DNA of 64,000 nucleotides from Gemmataceae bacterium (GTDB lineage Bacteria > Planctomycetota > Planctomycetia > Gemmatales > Gemmataceae), in contig JAIBBI010000002.1 of assembly GCA_019694755.1 (NCBI GenBank), positions 1 through 64,000 of the forward strand, given 5' to 3'. Below the pieces are notes generated by a model. It saw nothing but the letters and a program-made list of their open reading frames with translations, did not search any database and was not told the origin of the DNA. The stretch's first letter is position 1. Each line of letters starts with the position of its first letter. Of this stretch, positions 33,011-42,021 are shown one piece after another. The position numbers were made by a program, and so were the translations under genes.

Positions 33011-33871
33011 GTGACGGGACGGATTCTGTGCGTCTGTGCGCTGTCTTGCGCGGGTTGTTTCTCGGTGCGCCCCGATACTCCGACGGCAGGAATCGCCCCG
33101 GTGCCGCGCCGCCCGCAGATCGAAGCGCCCGAGGTGACGCAAGTCGCCGTCCAGTCCACGACCACCGTCGATGACTTGCACCGCACTTCGCTCGAAAGCT
33201 ACGCGGGTGTCAGCTCTTATTGCGCCCGGCTTCGTCGCCGGGAGTCGCCCAACGGTCAGCCGAAGCCCGAAGAACTGGTCCTCTTCAAAGAGCGCAAGAG
33301 TCCGTTCAGCATTCATTTCAAGTGGATCGGTACTGTCGGCGCGGGCCGGGAAGTGCTGTATGTGAAGGGTCAGCACGGCGACAAGCTGCACGTGCTGACG
33401 GCCTCGGGCGATGTGCCGTTCATTCCCGCGGGGCGGCGCATGGCCCTGGCCCGCGACTCGATGCTCGTCAAAGCCGCCAACCCGAATCACGACATCGCCG
33501 ATGCCGGGCTGACCTACAACCTGCGCGACCTCGGCCAACTCTATGCCGCGGCGAAGAACCCCTCGACCGGCGTGCAGGCCAAGATGACGGGGCCGGTCAC
33601 GCGCCCCGAAAGCCCCAAGCCGATGCAGTGCGTCGAGATCACCGTCCCGGCCGGGCTCGACCCGGACCTGCCCCGTGGCGGCCGGCGTTCGATCTTCTAC
33701 TGCCCCGACACGAAGCTCCCCGTCGTCTACCTCTGCTACGACGAACTCAACCGCGAGCAGAACTACAACTCGTACGACCGCCTGCAGCTCAATCTCCGCC
33801 TCGACGACGACGACTTCAACCCGGAAAAACTCTGGGGCAAAGTCGGCGAACCCGCAGCGAACAGCAAGTAG
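33011..33871 (+). CDS. DUF1571 family lipoprotein
   Basis: 286 residues from a GTG at 33011 with GGGAGG just upstream. The N-terminus ends in a lipobox ('LSCAGC', Cys17). The DUF1571 pattern follows: 'LHRTSLESYAGVSSYCARLRRRE', 'PFSIHFKWIGTVGAGREVLYVKG', 'PVVYLCYDELNREQNYNSYDRLQLN', 'DFNPEKLWG'. The fold may be lipoprotein-carrier-like (LolA/LolB-type half-barrel), which is inference. Function unknown. Confidence 0.87.
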   Translation: MTGRILCVCALSCAGCFSVRPDTPTAGIAPVPRRPQIEAPEVTQVAVQSTTTVDDLHRTSLESYAGVSSYCARLRRRESPNGQPKPEELVLFKERKSPFSIHFKWIGTVGAGREVLYVKGQHGDKLHVLTASGDVPFIPAGRRMALARDSMLVKAANPNHDIADAGLTYNLRDLGQLYAAAKNPSTGVQAKMTGPVTRPESPKPMQCVEITVPAGLDPDLPRGGRRSIFYCPDTKLPVVYLCYDELNREQNYNSYDRLQLNLRLDDDDFNPEKLWGKVGEPAANSK

Positions 33872-33996
33872 CGGGCGGCTCACACAGTCGCTGTTGACTC
33901 ACTTCATAACCGCGGTTATTGCACCCCCTCCTCGCCGGGCACAAGGATGTGCCTGCACCGCCCTCCCGTCTTATCTCTTGCGGAGCTCTCCGCTCT

Positions 33997-34368
33997 ATGC
34001 GCACGGACGCGCGACGATCGGGTGCGATCGTCCTTTCACTTACATTACTGACACTCTCCATCGTTCCGGGCCGCAGCGGCGCGGGGTGAGGCCCGACGGG
34101 GTGCCCCCCGATGCCTGGCGGTCTGCCGGGCTATGCCGTCCCATATGCTCCGCCCGCTCCGATGTTCCGCCCGCCGGTGCAGCAACCGCCCCGGCCCGCC
34201 GCTCCACCGGCCCGCCAGGCCGTGCAGCAGCCGCGACCGGCGGTAGTCCGCGGTCAGATGGCCGAGGAACGCAAGCCGCTGGTGATGCCGACGCCGGAAC
34301 AGCTCGGCGTGCCGACGGTGCGCCTGTCGATGCCGACGCCGGAAGAGCTTGGCGTGCCGGCGCGGTAA
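33997..34368 (+). pseudogene. Small secreted Pro-rich gene interrupted by in-frame TGA
   Basis: From the ATG at 33997 the frame encodes 30 residues that look like a signal peptide ('GAIVLSLTLLTLSIVPG'), then hits TGA at 34087-34089. The same frame then continues open to the TAA at 34366-34368, encoding a Pro/Ala-rich tail with the repeated motif 'MPTPEQLGVP' and 'MPTPEELGVP'. A downstream ATG at 34111 could express the tail alone, but without its export signal. A single CGA-to-TGA change would explain the interruption; readthrough or sequencing error are alternatives. A strong terminator follows at 34397. Confidence 0.6.
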
Positions 34369-34396
34369 TCAAGAAGTCAACCTGATGGGGACAGGG

Positions 34397-34447
34397 GCGC
34401 AGGCCCGGGCGAGGGGGATTTCGCCCGGAAGCCTGCGCTGTTTTTTT
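34397..34447 (+). terminator. Rho-independent terminator
   Basis: Stems GCGCAGGC/GCCTGCGC and CCGGGCGA/TCGCCCGG with a 2-nt bulge and 8-nt loop, followed by seven Ts at 34441-34447. Confidence 0.88.
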
Positions 34448-34538
34448 GGTACGACTCGAAACGACTGCCGATGGGCAGGTGCGTGCTTTTCGCCTGGAAA
34501 TCGCGACTCACCTGACCGAGAGTGACCGTTTCCCCGGT

Positions 34539-35522
34539 TCAATTCGAGTTGAGCGTCGTGACCATGTAGCTCACGTAGATGATCAGCAGAAGTATGCCCT
34601 CCCACCGGCCCACCTTGTGCCGGGTTACCATCAGCGGGAAGATGATGACCGTGGTGCCAAGCATCCACCACAGATCCGAGGCGGCCGTCTCCGGGGCGAC
34701 GGGCACCGGTGTAAACAGCGACGTACCTCCCAGCACGACAAGCAGATTGAACATGTTCGAGCCGATGGCATTTCCGACGGCCACGTCGCCGCGTCCCCGG
34801 GCGGCCGAGATAACGGAGGCCACCACTTCAGGTAGGCCGGTCCCGATGGCGACGATGGTCAGGCCCACGACGCGTTCGCTCATACCCAGTTGCAGCGCCA
34901 GCACGGTCGCGCCGTAGACCGTGGATTGCGCCCCACCGGACAGCAGCAGGAAGCCGGCCGCCAGGAGCAGAACGTTGAATATCACGCGGGGCTGATCGCC
35001 CGGGAGCGACATCGCTTCAACCTCGTCCTGAAATTCCGCGGCCACGGCCGGGTTCAACCGCCTCGCCAGGACGACCGAGACACCCATGAACACCCCGTAG
35101 ACCGCCAGGAACACGACTCCCTCGACGGCATCAACGCGCCCGTCGCGGCATGCCAGTATGGCTAAACCGGTGACGATGATGAGGACCGGGTATTCCAACT
35201 TCAGGGTCACTCCCGAAATCGGGAGTGTCCGTATCAGTGCGGCAAGCCCGAGGATCACCGTGATATTGAAGATGTTCGATCCGACGACATTTCCCACGGC
35301 CAGGTCGGGGCTTCCCCGGTAAGCCGCCGTCGCGCTGACCGCCAACTCGGGGAACGATGTCCCGGCGGCCACAACGGTCATACCAATTACCGCGGGCGTC
35401 AACCGAAGGGCCGTCGCCAGACCGACCGCTCCGCGCAACAGGACCTCTCCTCCTGCCACGAGGAGAACGACTCCCAGAATCATGCAGACAATCGCAATTA
35501 GCACATCATGCCCCCGCACCAT
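34539..35522 (-). CDS. Calcium/sodium antiporter (CaCA family, YrbG-like)
   Basis: 327 residues with about ten transmembrane helices. Two homologous halves each carry the family alpha-repeat: 'AAGTSFPELAVSATAA' with 'AVGNVVGSNIFNI', and 'AIGTGLPEVVASVISA' with 'AVGNAIGSNMFNLLV'. The acidic residues in these repeats bind the exchanged cations. Inner-membrane exchange of Ca2+ for Na+ or H+ is expected. The ATG at 35522 is chosen because the longer form adds a charged, unlikely N-terminus. Confidence 0.92.
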   Translation of the reverse strand: MVRGHDVLIAIVCMILGVVLLVAGGEVLLRGAVGLATALRLTPAVIGMTVVAAGTSFPELAVSATAAYRGSPDLAVGNVVGSNIFNITVILGLAALIRTLPISGVTLKLEYPVLIIVTGLAILACRDGRVDAVEGVVFLAVYGVFMGVSVVLARRLNPAVAAEFQDEVEAMSLPGDQPRVIFNVLLLAAGFLLLSGGAQSTVYGATVLALQLGMSERVVGLTIVAIGTGLPEVVASVISAARGRGDVAVGNAIGSNMFNLLVVLGGTSLFTPVPVAPETAASDLWWMLGTTVIIFPLMVTRHKVGRWEGILLLIIYVSYMVTTLNSN

Positions 35523-35736
35523 AATACCGTTCGGGCGGCCGCACGGAACTGATTCTGCATGTGCGAGGCCACGAAAATTGCACCTGGACATCCGCGAACC
35601 TGCCCACTGAGCGGCTGTCGATAGACTATCTGCGTTCGCTCCCCGGCCGTGGTGTTGCCGGGGGCGCTTCCCCGTTGCGCGGGGCCGACCCGTTGTCGGG
35701 GCCGGTCGCCGGCGTGACCTACCGGAGGTCTCTCTG

Positions 35737-38001
35737 ATGTTGCAGCTTCAACTCCCCGACGGCTCCATTCGCGAAGTCGCACCCGGCACCCGAGGCCGGG
35801 ATGTCGCCGAGGCCATCGGCAAACGGCTCGCCCAGGCCGCCATCGCCGTCACTGCCGACGGCGCGGTCCTCGACCTCGATCGGCCACTGCCGACCGACAA
35901 GCCCACCCTCGCCTTCCGCGTCCTCACCGAAAAGGATGCCGAGGCCCTCGACGTGCTCCGGCACAGTTGTGCCCACGTGATGGCCCGGGCCGTCGTCCGC
36001 CTGTTCCCCGGCACCCAACTCGCGTTCGGCCCCGCCACCGCGACCGGCTTCTATTACGACATCGATTCGCCGACCCCCCTCCGCGAAGAGGACTTCCCGA
36101 AGATCGAAGCGGAGATGAAGAAGATCGTCGAGAAGGCCGAGCCGTTCGAGCGGTTCGAGCGGAGCGTGCCCGAGGGCCGGGCCCTGTGTGCCGACATGGC
36201 CCAGGCGTACAAGGTCGAGCACATCGACGACGAACTGCACAAGTTCGGCGGCCTCAGCTTCTACCGCCAGGGCGAGTTCGTCGACCTGTGCCGGGGCCCA
36301 CACCTGCCGCACGCGGGCCGGGTCGGCGCGTTCAAGCTCCTCAGCATTGCCGGGGCATACTGGAAGAACGATTCGTCGCGCAAACAGCTTCAACGGCTCT
36401 ACGCCACCGCGTTCTTCTCGCAGAAAGACCTCGACGCCTACCTCGCCCTCGTTGAGGAGGCGAAGAAACGCGATCACCGCGCGCTGGGCAAGCAGCTCAA
36501 GCTCTTCACCATCAGCCCGCTCGTCGGCAGCGGCCTGATCCTGTGGATGCCGAAAGGCGCTCTCGTCCGCGGCATCCTCGAGTCGTTCATCAAGGACGAG
36601 CTGGTGAAGCGCGGCTATCAGCCGGTCTACACCCCGCACATCGGCCGGCTCGAGTTGTACCGCACCTCGGGCCACTTCCCCTATTACCGCGACGCGCAGT
36701 TCCCGCCGATGTACAGCCGGCCCGCGGCCGGCGCGCTCGACTTGTGCCAGTACCGGCTCGCGCTGGGCGAGGTCGACGAGAAGAAGGAGCAGGCCGTCCT
36801 CGACTACATGAAGCAGGCGCACTTCCTGCCGCCGGCCTACGTCGACGCCCCGACCCAGGCGGCCAAGCTCGAAGCCGTCCATCAATATGCCGTTGCGCTG
36901 ATGAAGGTGTTGCAGGTCGACCTGCCCGACTACCACAAGGCGACCGACGCGGCCGGGCGGTCGGACGCGCTGCTCAAGTGGTTGATGGATCAGGAGGGCT
37001 TCCTGCTCAAGCCCATGAACTGCCCGCACCATATCCACATCTACAAGGCCGAGCCACGGAGCTACCGCGACCTGCCGGTGCGACTGGCCGAGTTCGGCAC
37101 CGTGTACCGCTACGAGCAGACCGGCGAGCTGAACGGCATGACCCGCGTCCGCGGCTTCACCCAGGACGACGCCCACCTGTTCGTGACACCCGAACAGGTC
37201 GAGCACGAGATGATCGCGAACATGGAGCTGGTCCTGTTCGTGCTGAAGTCACTGGGCCTGAACGACTACCGCGTCCGCGTGAGTCTGCGCGACCCGGCCA
37301 GCGACAAGTACGTCGGCGACCCGAAGAACTGGGACATCGCCGAGGCGACCTTGAAGAAGTTGGTGCAGGACGCGGGGATGAACTACACCCTCGAGCCGGG
37401 CGAGGCCGCGTTCTACGGGCCGAAGATCGATTTCGTCGTCCGCGACTGCATCGGTCGGGAGTGGCAGCTTGGCACCGTCCAGCTCGACTACAACCTGCCC
37501 GAGCGGTTCCAACTCGAATACGTCGGGGCCGACAACAAGACCCACCGGCCGGTGATGATCCACCGCGCCCCGTTCGGCAGCATGGAGCGGTTCATGGGCA
37601 TCCTGATCGAGCACTTTGCCGGGGCGTTTCCGCTTTGGCTCGCGCCCGAGCAGGCCCGCGTGCTGCCGATCAGCGAGAAGTTTACCGACTACGGCCGGGA
37701 GATCGAGGCGAAGCTGCGCTCGGCCGGGTTCCGCGTCGAGGGCGACTGGCGGCCAGAAAAGATCGGCGCGAAGATCCGCGGGGCGCAACTCGACAAGGTG
37801 CCGTACATGCTCGTGGTCGGCGAGAAGGAGGCGACCGCCGGCACCGTCGCCGTGCGCGACCGCGTCGACGGCGACATCGGCAGCCTGACCGTCGATGAGC
37901 TGATCAATCGGCTCACGCAGGAAGTGAACGACCGCACCATCCGTCAGGTCGCGACCGCCACCGCCGACATCGGCGACGCCGGCGCGAAGTTCGCGGGATA
38001 A
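35737..38001 (+). CDS. thrS: Threonyl-tRNA synthetase with insertion in catalytic core
   Basis: 754 residues; GGAGG eight bases before the ATG. Domains in order: TGS (1-62), editing domain ('LRHSCAHVMARAV', 'CRGPHLPHAG'), class II catalytic core and anticodon-binding domain ('ARVLPISEKFTDYGREI', 'PYMLVVGEKEA'). Zinc-site residues are visible in 'KPMNCPHH', 'DDAHLF' and 'IHRAPFGSMERF'. Compared with Escherichia coli ThrRS, about 90 extra residues (about 328-418, helical) lie between motif 1 and 'MNCPHH', which also reads HH where GH is usual. Cytoplasmic Thr-tRNA charging. Confidence 0.95.
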   Translation: MLQLQLPDGSIREVAPGTRGRDVAEAIGKRLAQAAIAVTADGAVLDLDRPLPTDKPTLAFRVLTEKDAEALDVLRHSCAHVMARAVVRLFPGTQLAFGPATATGFYYDIDSPTPLREEDFPKIEAEMKKIVEKAEPFERFERSVPEGRALCADMAQAYKVEHIDDELHKFGGLSFYRQGEFVDLCRGPHLPHAGRVGAFKLLSIAGAYWKNDSSRKQLQRLYATAFFSQKDLDAYLALVEEAKKRDHRALGKQLKLFTISPLVGSGLILWMPKGALVRGILESFIKDELVKRGYQPVYTPHIGRLELYRTSGHFPYYRDAQFPPMYSRPAAGALDLCQYRLALGEVDEKKEQAVLDYMKQAHFLPPAYVDAPTQAAKLEAVHQYAVALMKVLQVDLPDYHKATDAAGRSDALLKWLMDQEGFLLKPMNCPHHIHIYKAEPRSYRDLPVRLAEFGTVYRYEQTGELNGMTRVRGFTQDDAHLFVTPEQVEHEMIANMELVLFVLKSLGLNDYRVRVSLRDPASDKYVGDPKNWDIAEATLKKLVQDAGMNYTLEPGEAAFYGPKIDFVVRDCIGREWQLGTVQLDYNLPERFQLEYVGADNKTHRPVMIHRAPFGSMERFMGILIEHFAGAFPLWLAPEQARVLPISEKFTDYGREIEAKLRSAGFRVEGDWRPEKIGAKIRGAQLDKVPYMLVVGEKEATAGTVAVRDRVDGDIGSLTVDELINRLTQEVNDRTIRQVATATADIGDAGAKFAG

Positions 38002-38009
38002 CTTGTGGC

Positions 38010-38039
38010 AAAGCCCGCCGGTTGCGACCGGCGGGCTTT
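38010..38039 (+). terminator. Palindromic terminator, repeat family copy 2 (variant)
   Basis: Stem AAAGCCCGCCGGT/ACCGGCGGGCTTT with a TGCG loop, 8 bp after thrS and followed by ttcgttcatt. The arms differ from copies 1, 3 and 4 by compensating changes (ACC/GGT to GCC/GGC), so the pairing is conserved. Confidence 0.8.
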
Positions 38040-38059
38040 CGTTCATTCGGGACACACTT

Positions 38060-38548
38060 ATGCTCGCACTCGTGCTTCTCTGCATCGGCGCCGATCCCGT
38101 CCTCCCGGCCGAGTGGCACGGGGCTTGGAAGGGTGAGTGTCAGATCGTCGGCGGCTCCCACGAGGGCAAGTTCCCCATGGAGCTGCACTTCGCGCCGAAG
38201 GACGACGGCAAGTTTGTCTTCAAGATCGTCTACGGCGAGGGCGAGAAGAAGCAGACCCGCAACTACGAACTCGTTCCCGTCAAGGACAAGCCCGGCGAGT
38301 TCGTCAACGACGAGAAGAACGGCATCGAGACCGACGTCCGCGTCGTCGGGCCGGTCATGCACTCGGCTTTCGATGTCACCGGCGTACTGATCCACTCGCG
38401 CTTCGAGTTACGCGACAAGAAGATCCTGGTCGAGATGACCAGCTTCGACACGAAGAAGCCGCGCGAGACAAAGCTGACCGGCGCGGACATGAAGGTCAAC
38501 TCGTACCGTCTGCTCTCCGTCCAGCGCGGCGAACTGAAGCGCGATTGA
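38060..38548 (+). CDS. Small secreted protein of unknown function
   Basis: 162 residues. A short signal peptide ('MLALVLLCIGADPVLPA') is followed by a lipocalin-like run of strands: 'WHGAWKGECQIVGG', 'FPMELHFAPKDDGKFVFKIV', 'TRNYELVPVKDKPGEFVNDE', 'FELRDKKILVEMTS', 'SYRLLSVQRGELKR'. I infer a single beta-barrel domain like other planctomycete secreted proteins of this size; no family recognised. It follows thrS after a terminator, so is probably transcribed separately. Confidence 0.8.
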   Translation: MLALVLLCIGADPVLPAEWHGAWKGECQIVGGSHEGKFPMELHFAPKDDGKFVFKIVYGEGEKKQTRNYELVPVKDKPGEFVNDEKNGIETDVRVVGPVMHSAFDVTGVLIHSRFELRDKKILVEMTSFDTKKPRETKLTGADMKVNSYRLLSVQRGELKRD

Positions 38549-38573
38549 TCGCGACCCGCCCCGCGAACCAGTT

Positions 38574-39680
38574 TCAGAATGCAGCTTCGTAGAGACCGAG
38601 CAGGTCGGCCGATGTGACCGGGCGCGGGTTGAATTGGGCCGTCCATTGCTGGGCGGCTTCCTCGGCGAGTGTCGGAAGTTGGTTGCGGTCGACGCACAGT
38701 TTGCTGAGGCTTGTTGCCAAACCCGCGGCCGACAGAAAGCCCGTCAGTCGCTCAGGCAGATCGCCATCCAGCCTCGCATACACATCACCGCAAACCGCGC
38801 TGTTGTAGCGCACGACGTGGGGCAGCATCACACCGACGGCTAACCCGTGGGTCGTGCCGTAGTGGGCCGTCAGCGGGTTGGCGCAACTGTGGGCACAGCC
38901 GAGCATCGACGCCTCGATCGCGCTGCCCGCGAAGTACGCGCCGAGTTGCATCGCCGCGCGTGCGTTCAGATCGCCGGGTGCGTTCAGGACTTTCTCGAAG
39001 TGCGTGCTGAGCAGTCGCCAGGCCTCGGCCGAGAGCGCCTGCGAGATCGCGCTGGCCTTGGTGCAGACCATCGATTCGACCGCATGGGCGATGGAGTCGA
39101 TTCCCGTCACGGCCGTGACTTGCGCGGGCTGAGTCAGTGTCAGTTCCGGGTCGAGCAGGGCGACGCGGAACGCGGCCTTGCGGTCACCGCACGCCATCTT
39201 CTGGTGCGTGACCTCGTCGGCAATGAGGGCGTAGCTCTGACCTTCGCTGCCGGTGCCCGACGTGGTCGGCACGCCGATCGAGGGTAGCATCGGACGCGTG
39301 GCTTTGCCGTGCCCGCGGTAGTCGGCCATCCGGCCGCCGTTGGTGAAGAGGAAATTGATGCCCTTGCACACGTCCATCGCGCTGCCGCCGCCGACGGCCA
39401 CGAGGCAGTCGGCCGCGAGCGCCCGCGCCGCTTCGACGCCACGATCGACGTGCCGGGTGGTCGGATTCTCCTCGACGCCGTCGAAGATAGCGACAGTAAG
39501 CCCGGCAGCGCGGAGCGCCTCGGCCGCCCGGGCCGGGTGGCCGACCTTTTCCAGACCGGGGTCGGTGACCAGCAGCACGCGGCGGGCACCGAGTTCCGAG
39601 GCCAACTCGCCGAGTCGGCTCAGCGCGCCCGCGCCGAAGACGACCCGGTTGAGCGGGGTGAAGTCAAACGCCGCCGGCAC
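38574..39680 (-). CDS. Iron-containing alcohol dehydrogenase
   Basis: 368 residues from a GTG at 39680 that overlaps the upstream gene by 17 bp. NAD-binding half: 'RVVFGAGALSRLGEL', 'RVLLVTDPGLE', 'VGGGSAMDVCKGI', 'GVPTTSGTGSEG'. Metal-binding half: 'GIDSIAHAVESM', 'GCAHSCANPLTAHYGTTHGLAVGVMLP', giving the Asp and His ligands for Fe2+. It interconverts an alcohol and an aldehyde or ketone. Overlap with the aldehyde dehydrogenase-like gene shows they are one operon and suggests a shared intermediate. Confidence 0.92.
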   Translation of the reverse strand: MPAAFDFTPLNRVVFGAGALSRLGELASELGARRVLLVTDPGLEKVGHPARAAEALRAAGLTVAIFDGVEENPTTRHVDRGVEAARALAADCLVAVGGGSAMDVCKGINFLFTNGGRMADYRGHGKATRPMLPSIGVPTTSGTGSEGQSYALIADEVTHQKMACGDRKAAFRVALLDPELTLTQPAQVTAVTGIDSIAHAVESMVCTKASAISQALSAEAWRLLSTHFEKVLNAPGDLNARAAMQLGAYFAGSAIEASMLGCAHSCANPLTAHYGTTHGLAVGVMLPHVVRYNSAVCGDVYARLDGDLPERLTGFLSAAGLATSLSKLCVDRNQLPTLAEEAAQQWTAQFNPRPVTSADLLGLYEAAF

Positions 39681-41091
39681 GCTGGAAGGCCCTCTGACGC
39701 CAAAGGAGGTTGAAGAGGTTGCCTTCATGCGGCTGGTCCCAGGTGAGGCGGTTGGTGGGAATCGGGCCGAGATTGAGCCGCTCGATGTGGTGACATTCCA
39801 GAAGTTCGCGGGTGAACGCGGCATCCTCGGTGAGCGCCATCACCGCCAGTGACGGGCCGATGGCCGCGAGCGTCGCATCCTGCGGGCACTCGATCACGCT
39901 GGCGAATGGGAACAGGAACTCCTTGTTCGCGAGCGGGTGATCGTACGACGCACAGCGGACGATGGTGGGCAGCAGCCAGGCCAGCCGGCCGTCCTTCACC
40001 AGCCGGGGCGTACCACGCTTTGCCAGGCTGACGTCGGTCGCCCCGGGCGTCTGTAGAAGGTTGTCGACGAGTCCGTTGATCGCGTCGGCCACCTGCGTGT
40101 TGGCGAATGCCGCGATGGCCGCTTCGGGGTCGTCCCATTTCCGCGCGGTGATCGGCAGCATCTTTTCGGCCAGCGCGGCCGCGATGGCGTCGCCGTGCCG
40201 GGGCGTCCACACGGCCGAAACGTTGATGCAACTCCGCCCGCCATTCGCCGCGATCGACTCGACCATGGCGTCGAGGTGCTGTTCCCAGCGGTCGGCTTGA
40301 TCGTCGCCGAGGATGATCTTGCTGAAGCCGGGCCCGTGCCGCTCGACGCGGAGGTCGTTCTTGTACGGGTCGGTGGTGGTGCTGTCGCCGAACAGCATGC
40401 TTCGACCGCACAGGCGAAGGATGTCGGCCGCTCCGGCATGGTCGGTGGGGTAGAACCCGAGCGCGTCGGCCGGGATGCCGGCTTTGAGGAACGCCTGCAG
40501 CACGCGGAACGGCGTCCACGGCTCTTCCCGGCCGGGCTTGAGCACGATCGGCGACTTCAGCGCGACGGCCGGCACCCAGAGCGAATGCACGCCCGGCGAG
40601 TTCGACGGCAGGATCGCGCCGAAGAAGTCGGCCGCGGGGTAAAAGCTGACCGTCCGCCCCTCCTGCTTCGTGTACCCCTTGTCGAGCACGCGCAGGTCCA
40701 GCCCGCGGGTCAGCCCGGCCAGCACTTCGTCGACATTCTTGAGGACGTAAGCGACTTTTTCCGCGTTGCGCCGGCAGAAGACCAGCGGCGAGCCCGTCGT
40801 GCCCGAGAGGCAGCGAAGATATTCGTCGAACGAAAGCTCGGCGTCGCCGCAGGGTAGCTTCGCTTCGAGGAAATACTCGCCGGCCTTGCGGTACATGGCG
40901 ATCAGGTCAGCCACGGGCACGTCGGCGAGTGCACGCCGGGCGGCGGGACCGCGCGACAGATCGCGGGCGATCATGCTGCCCGACACCTGGCTGACACTGG
41001 CGATCGGGTCGCCGGTGGCATGGTGGACAAGCTCAGTCTTCTGCAGGCTCGTGTACGGTTTCCCGAGCCGCAGTGCAGGAATGTGAATCAT
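39664..41091 (-). CDS. Aldehyde dehydrogenase superfamily protein (acyl-reductase-like)
   Basis: 475 residues. The fold is recognisable from 'FFGAILPSNSPGVHSLWVPAVALKSPIVLKPGREEPWTP', split here as the Asn-containing cofactor region, and from 'GGRSCINVSAVWTPRHGDAIA' with the catalytic Cys near residue 288. The N-terminal ~150 residues differ from ordinary ALDHs, and the family may instead act like LuxC-type acyl reductases, which use the same Cys to reduce an activated acyl group to an aldehyde. It overlaps the iron ADH gene downstream. Direction of reaction is inference. Confidence 0.8.
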   Translation of the reverse strand: MIHIPALRLGKPYTSLQKTELVHHATGDPIASVSQVSGSMIARDLSRGPAARRALADVPVADLIAMYRKAGEYFLEAKLPCGDAELSFDEYLRCLSGTTGSPLVFCRRNAEKVAYVLKNVDEVLAGLTRGLDLRVLDKGYTKQEGRTVSFYPAADFFGAILPSNSPGVHSLWVPAVALKSPIVLKPGREEPWTPFRVLQAFLKAGIPADALGFYPTDHAGAADILRLCGRSMLFGDSTTTDPYKNDLRVERHGPGFSKIILGDDQADRWEQHLDAMVESIAANGGRSCINVSAVWTPRHGDAIAAALAEKMLPITARKWDDPEAAIAAFANTQVADAINGLVDNLLQTPGATDVSLAKRGTPRLVKDGRLAWLLPTIVRCASYDHPLANKEFLFPFASVIECPQDATLAAIGPSLAVMALTEDAAFTRELLECHHIERLNLGPIPTNRLTWDQPHEGNLFNLLWRQRAFQRAGGV

Positions 41092-41128
41092 GGAGTGTTA
41101 GCCGGTAGTGATGGGCCGTGGGCCGATG

Positions 41129-41479
41129 TTATTTCAGCCCCTTTTCCTTCTTGAAGTCGGTGGCGTGGACTCGATCGGACCGGTTGAAGCAGACCATGAT
41201 GTGGACTGCGTCGGTGCCGTAGCGGACCCAGCGGAGCGCGGGCGTGCCGCTGCTGGCCTGATCGAGGCCGCCGACGACGCCGACGGCCGCGGCCGAACTG
41301 CCGAGCCCCTCGGCCCCGACGTTCTCTTCACCCGGCCCGAGCAGCGAGGAGACTTCGTCCCACGTCATGCCGGGTTTGATCTTCTCGTAGTTCGCCTTGG
41401 TGACGCGCTTGTCGGCCTTGCCGCAGGCGGAGAGCGCGAAGCAGCACAGAAGGCCCAGGAGCACTCGGCGGGTCATCAT
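41129..41479 (-). CDS. SmpA/BamE-like small lipoprotein
   Basis: 116 residues, ATG at 41479 with GAGGAG seven bases upstream. Signal peptide with lipobox 'FALSAC' (Cys19). The motif 'NYEKIKPGMTWDEVSSLLGPGEE' is typical of small BamE/SmpA and DUF3862 domains. The C-terminal strands ('LRWVRYGTDAVHIMVCFN') complete the fold. A role in outer-membrane assembly is known for BamE, but most such domains in other proteins are untested. It sits between the ligase-like gene and the ALDH gene, all on the minus strand. Confidence 0.8.
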   Translation of the reverse strand: MMTRRVLLGLLCCFALSACGKADKRVTKANYEKIKPGMTWDEVSSLLGPGEENVGAEGLGSSAAAVGVVGGLDQASSGTPALRWVRYGTDAVHIMVCFNRSDRVHATDFKKEKGLK

Positions 41480-41490
41480 CGGCAGACTCC

Positions 41491-42021
41491 TCACTTGAAC
41501 GGCGGGATATCAGCCGGCAGGCCGACCCGCATGAAGTACCGGGCAAACGATTGAGCGAGATGTTCACGGTAGGGCGGCAGGAGTCGCAGACGTGGGCCCA
41601 TTCCTGCTGCCTGCTTCCGCAACAAGGCGATCGGCAGCGAGAAGAGTCGACGGAAACTCACGACTCGAAGCTCTCGCTCCAGACCGGGCAACTCACTCTT
41701 CGCCAGCAGGTGAATGCCCGGTAGATTTCCCCGTCGCGCCTCTTCCATACCTCGTGAGGTCTTCAGAAACTGATCTTCGATTTCACTCCGTTTGTATGTC
41801 GCACAGAGCAATACTTCGACCACCTTCTCCCGACCTGCGACCATGTCGCAGCTTTGCGACAGCACAACAACATCGCGCTGGACCCACTCGACGCCGGGCG
41901 AACCGGCAGTATCCGCCGGCAATACGGGAAGGAGGACCGGGCAGTCTTCGAGAATATCACCCTGAAGCAACTCGTCTCCCCGGACGGCGGCGTACCACGG
42001 ATAGCCCGCCGCTTCATTCAT
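41491..42021 (-). CDS. Hypothetical protein, translationally coupled
   Basis: 176 residues, start ATG overlapping the upstream stop in an ATGA. The sequence looks globular: 'GDELLQGDILEDCPVLLP', 'DVVVLSQSCDMVAGREK', 'EVLLCATYKRSEIE', 'RVVSFRRLFSLPIALLRK'. The 'QGDI' and 'LSQSCDM' elements recall proteins that begin a contract-like beta fold seen beside restriction or toxin genes, but I cannot name a family. Function unknown. Confidence 0.75.
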   Translation of the reverse strand: MNEAAGYPWYAAVRGDELLQGDILEDCPVLLPVLPADTAGSPGVEWVQRDVVVLSQSCDMVAGREKVVEVLLCATYKRSEIEDQFLKTSRGMEEARRGNLPGIHLLAKSELPGLERELRVVSFRRLFSLPIALLRKQAAGMGPRLRLLPPYREHLAQSFARYFMRVGLPADIPPFK

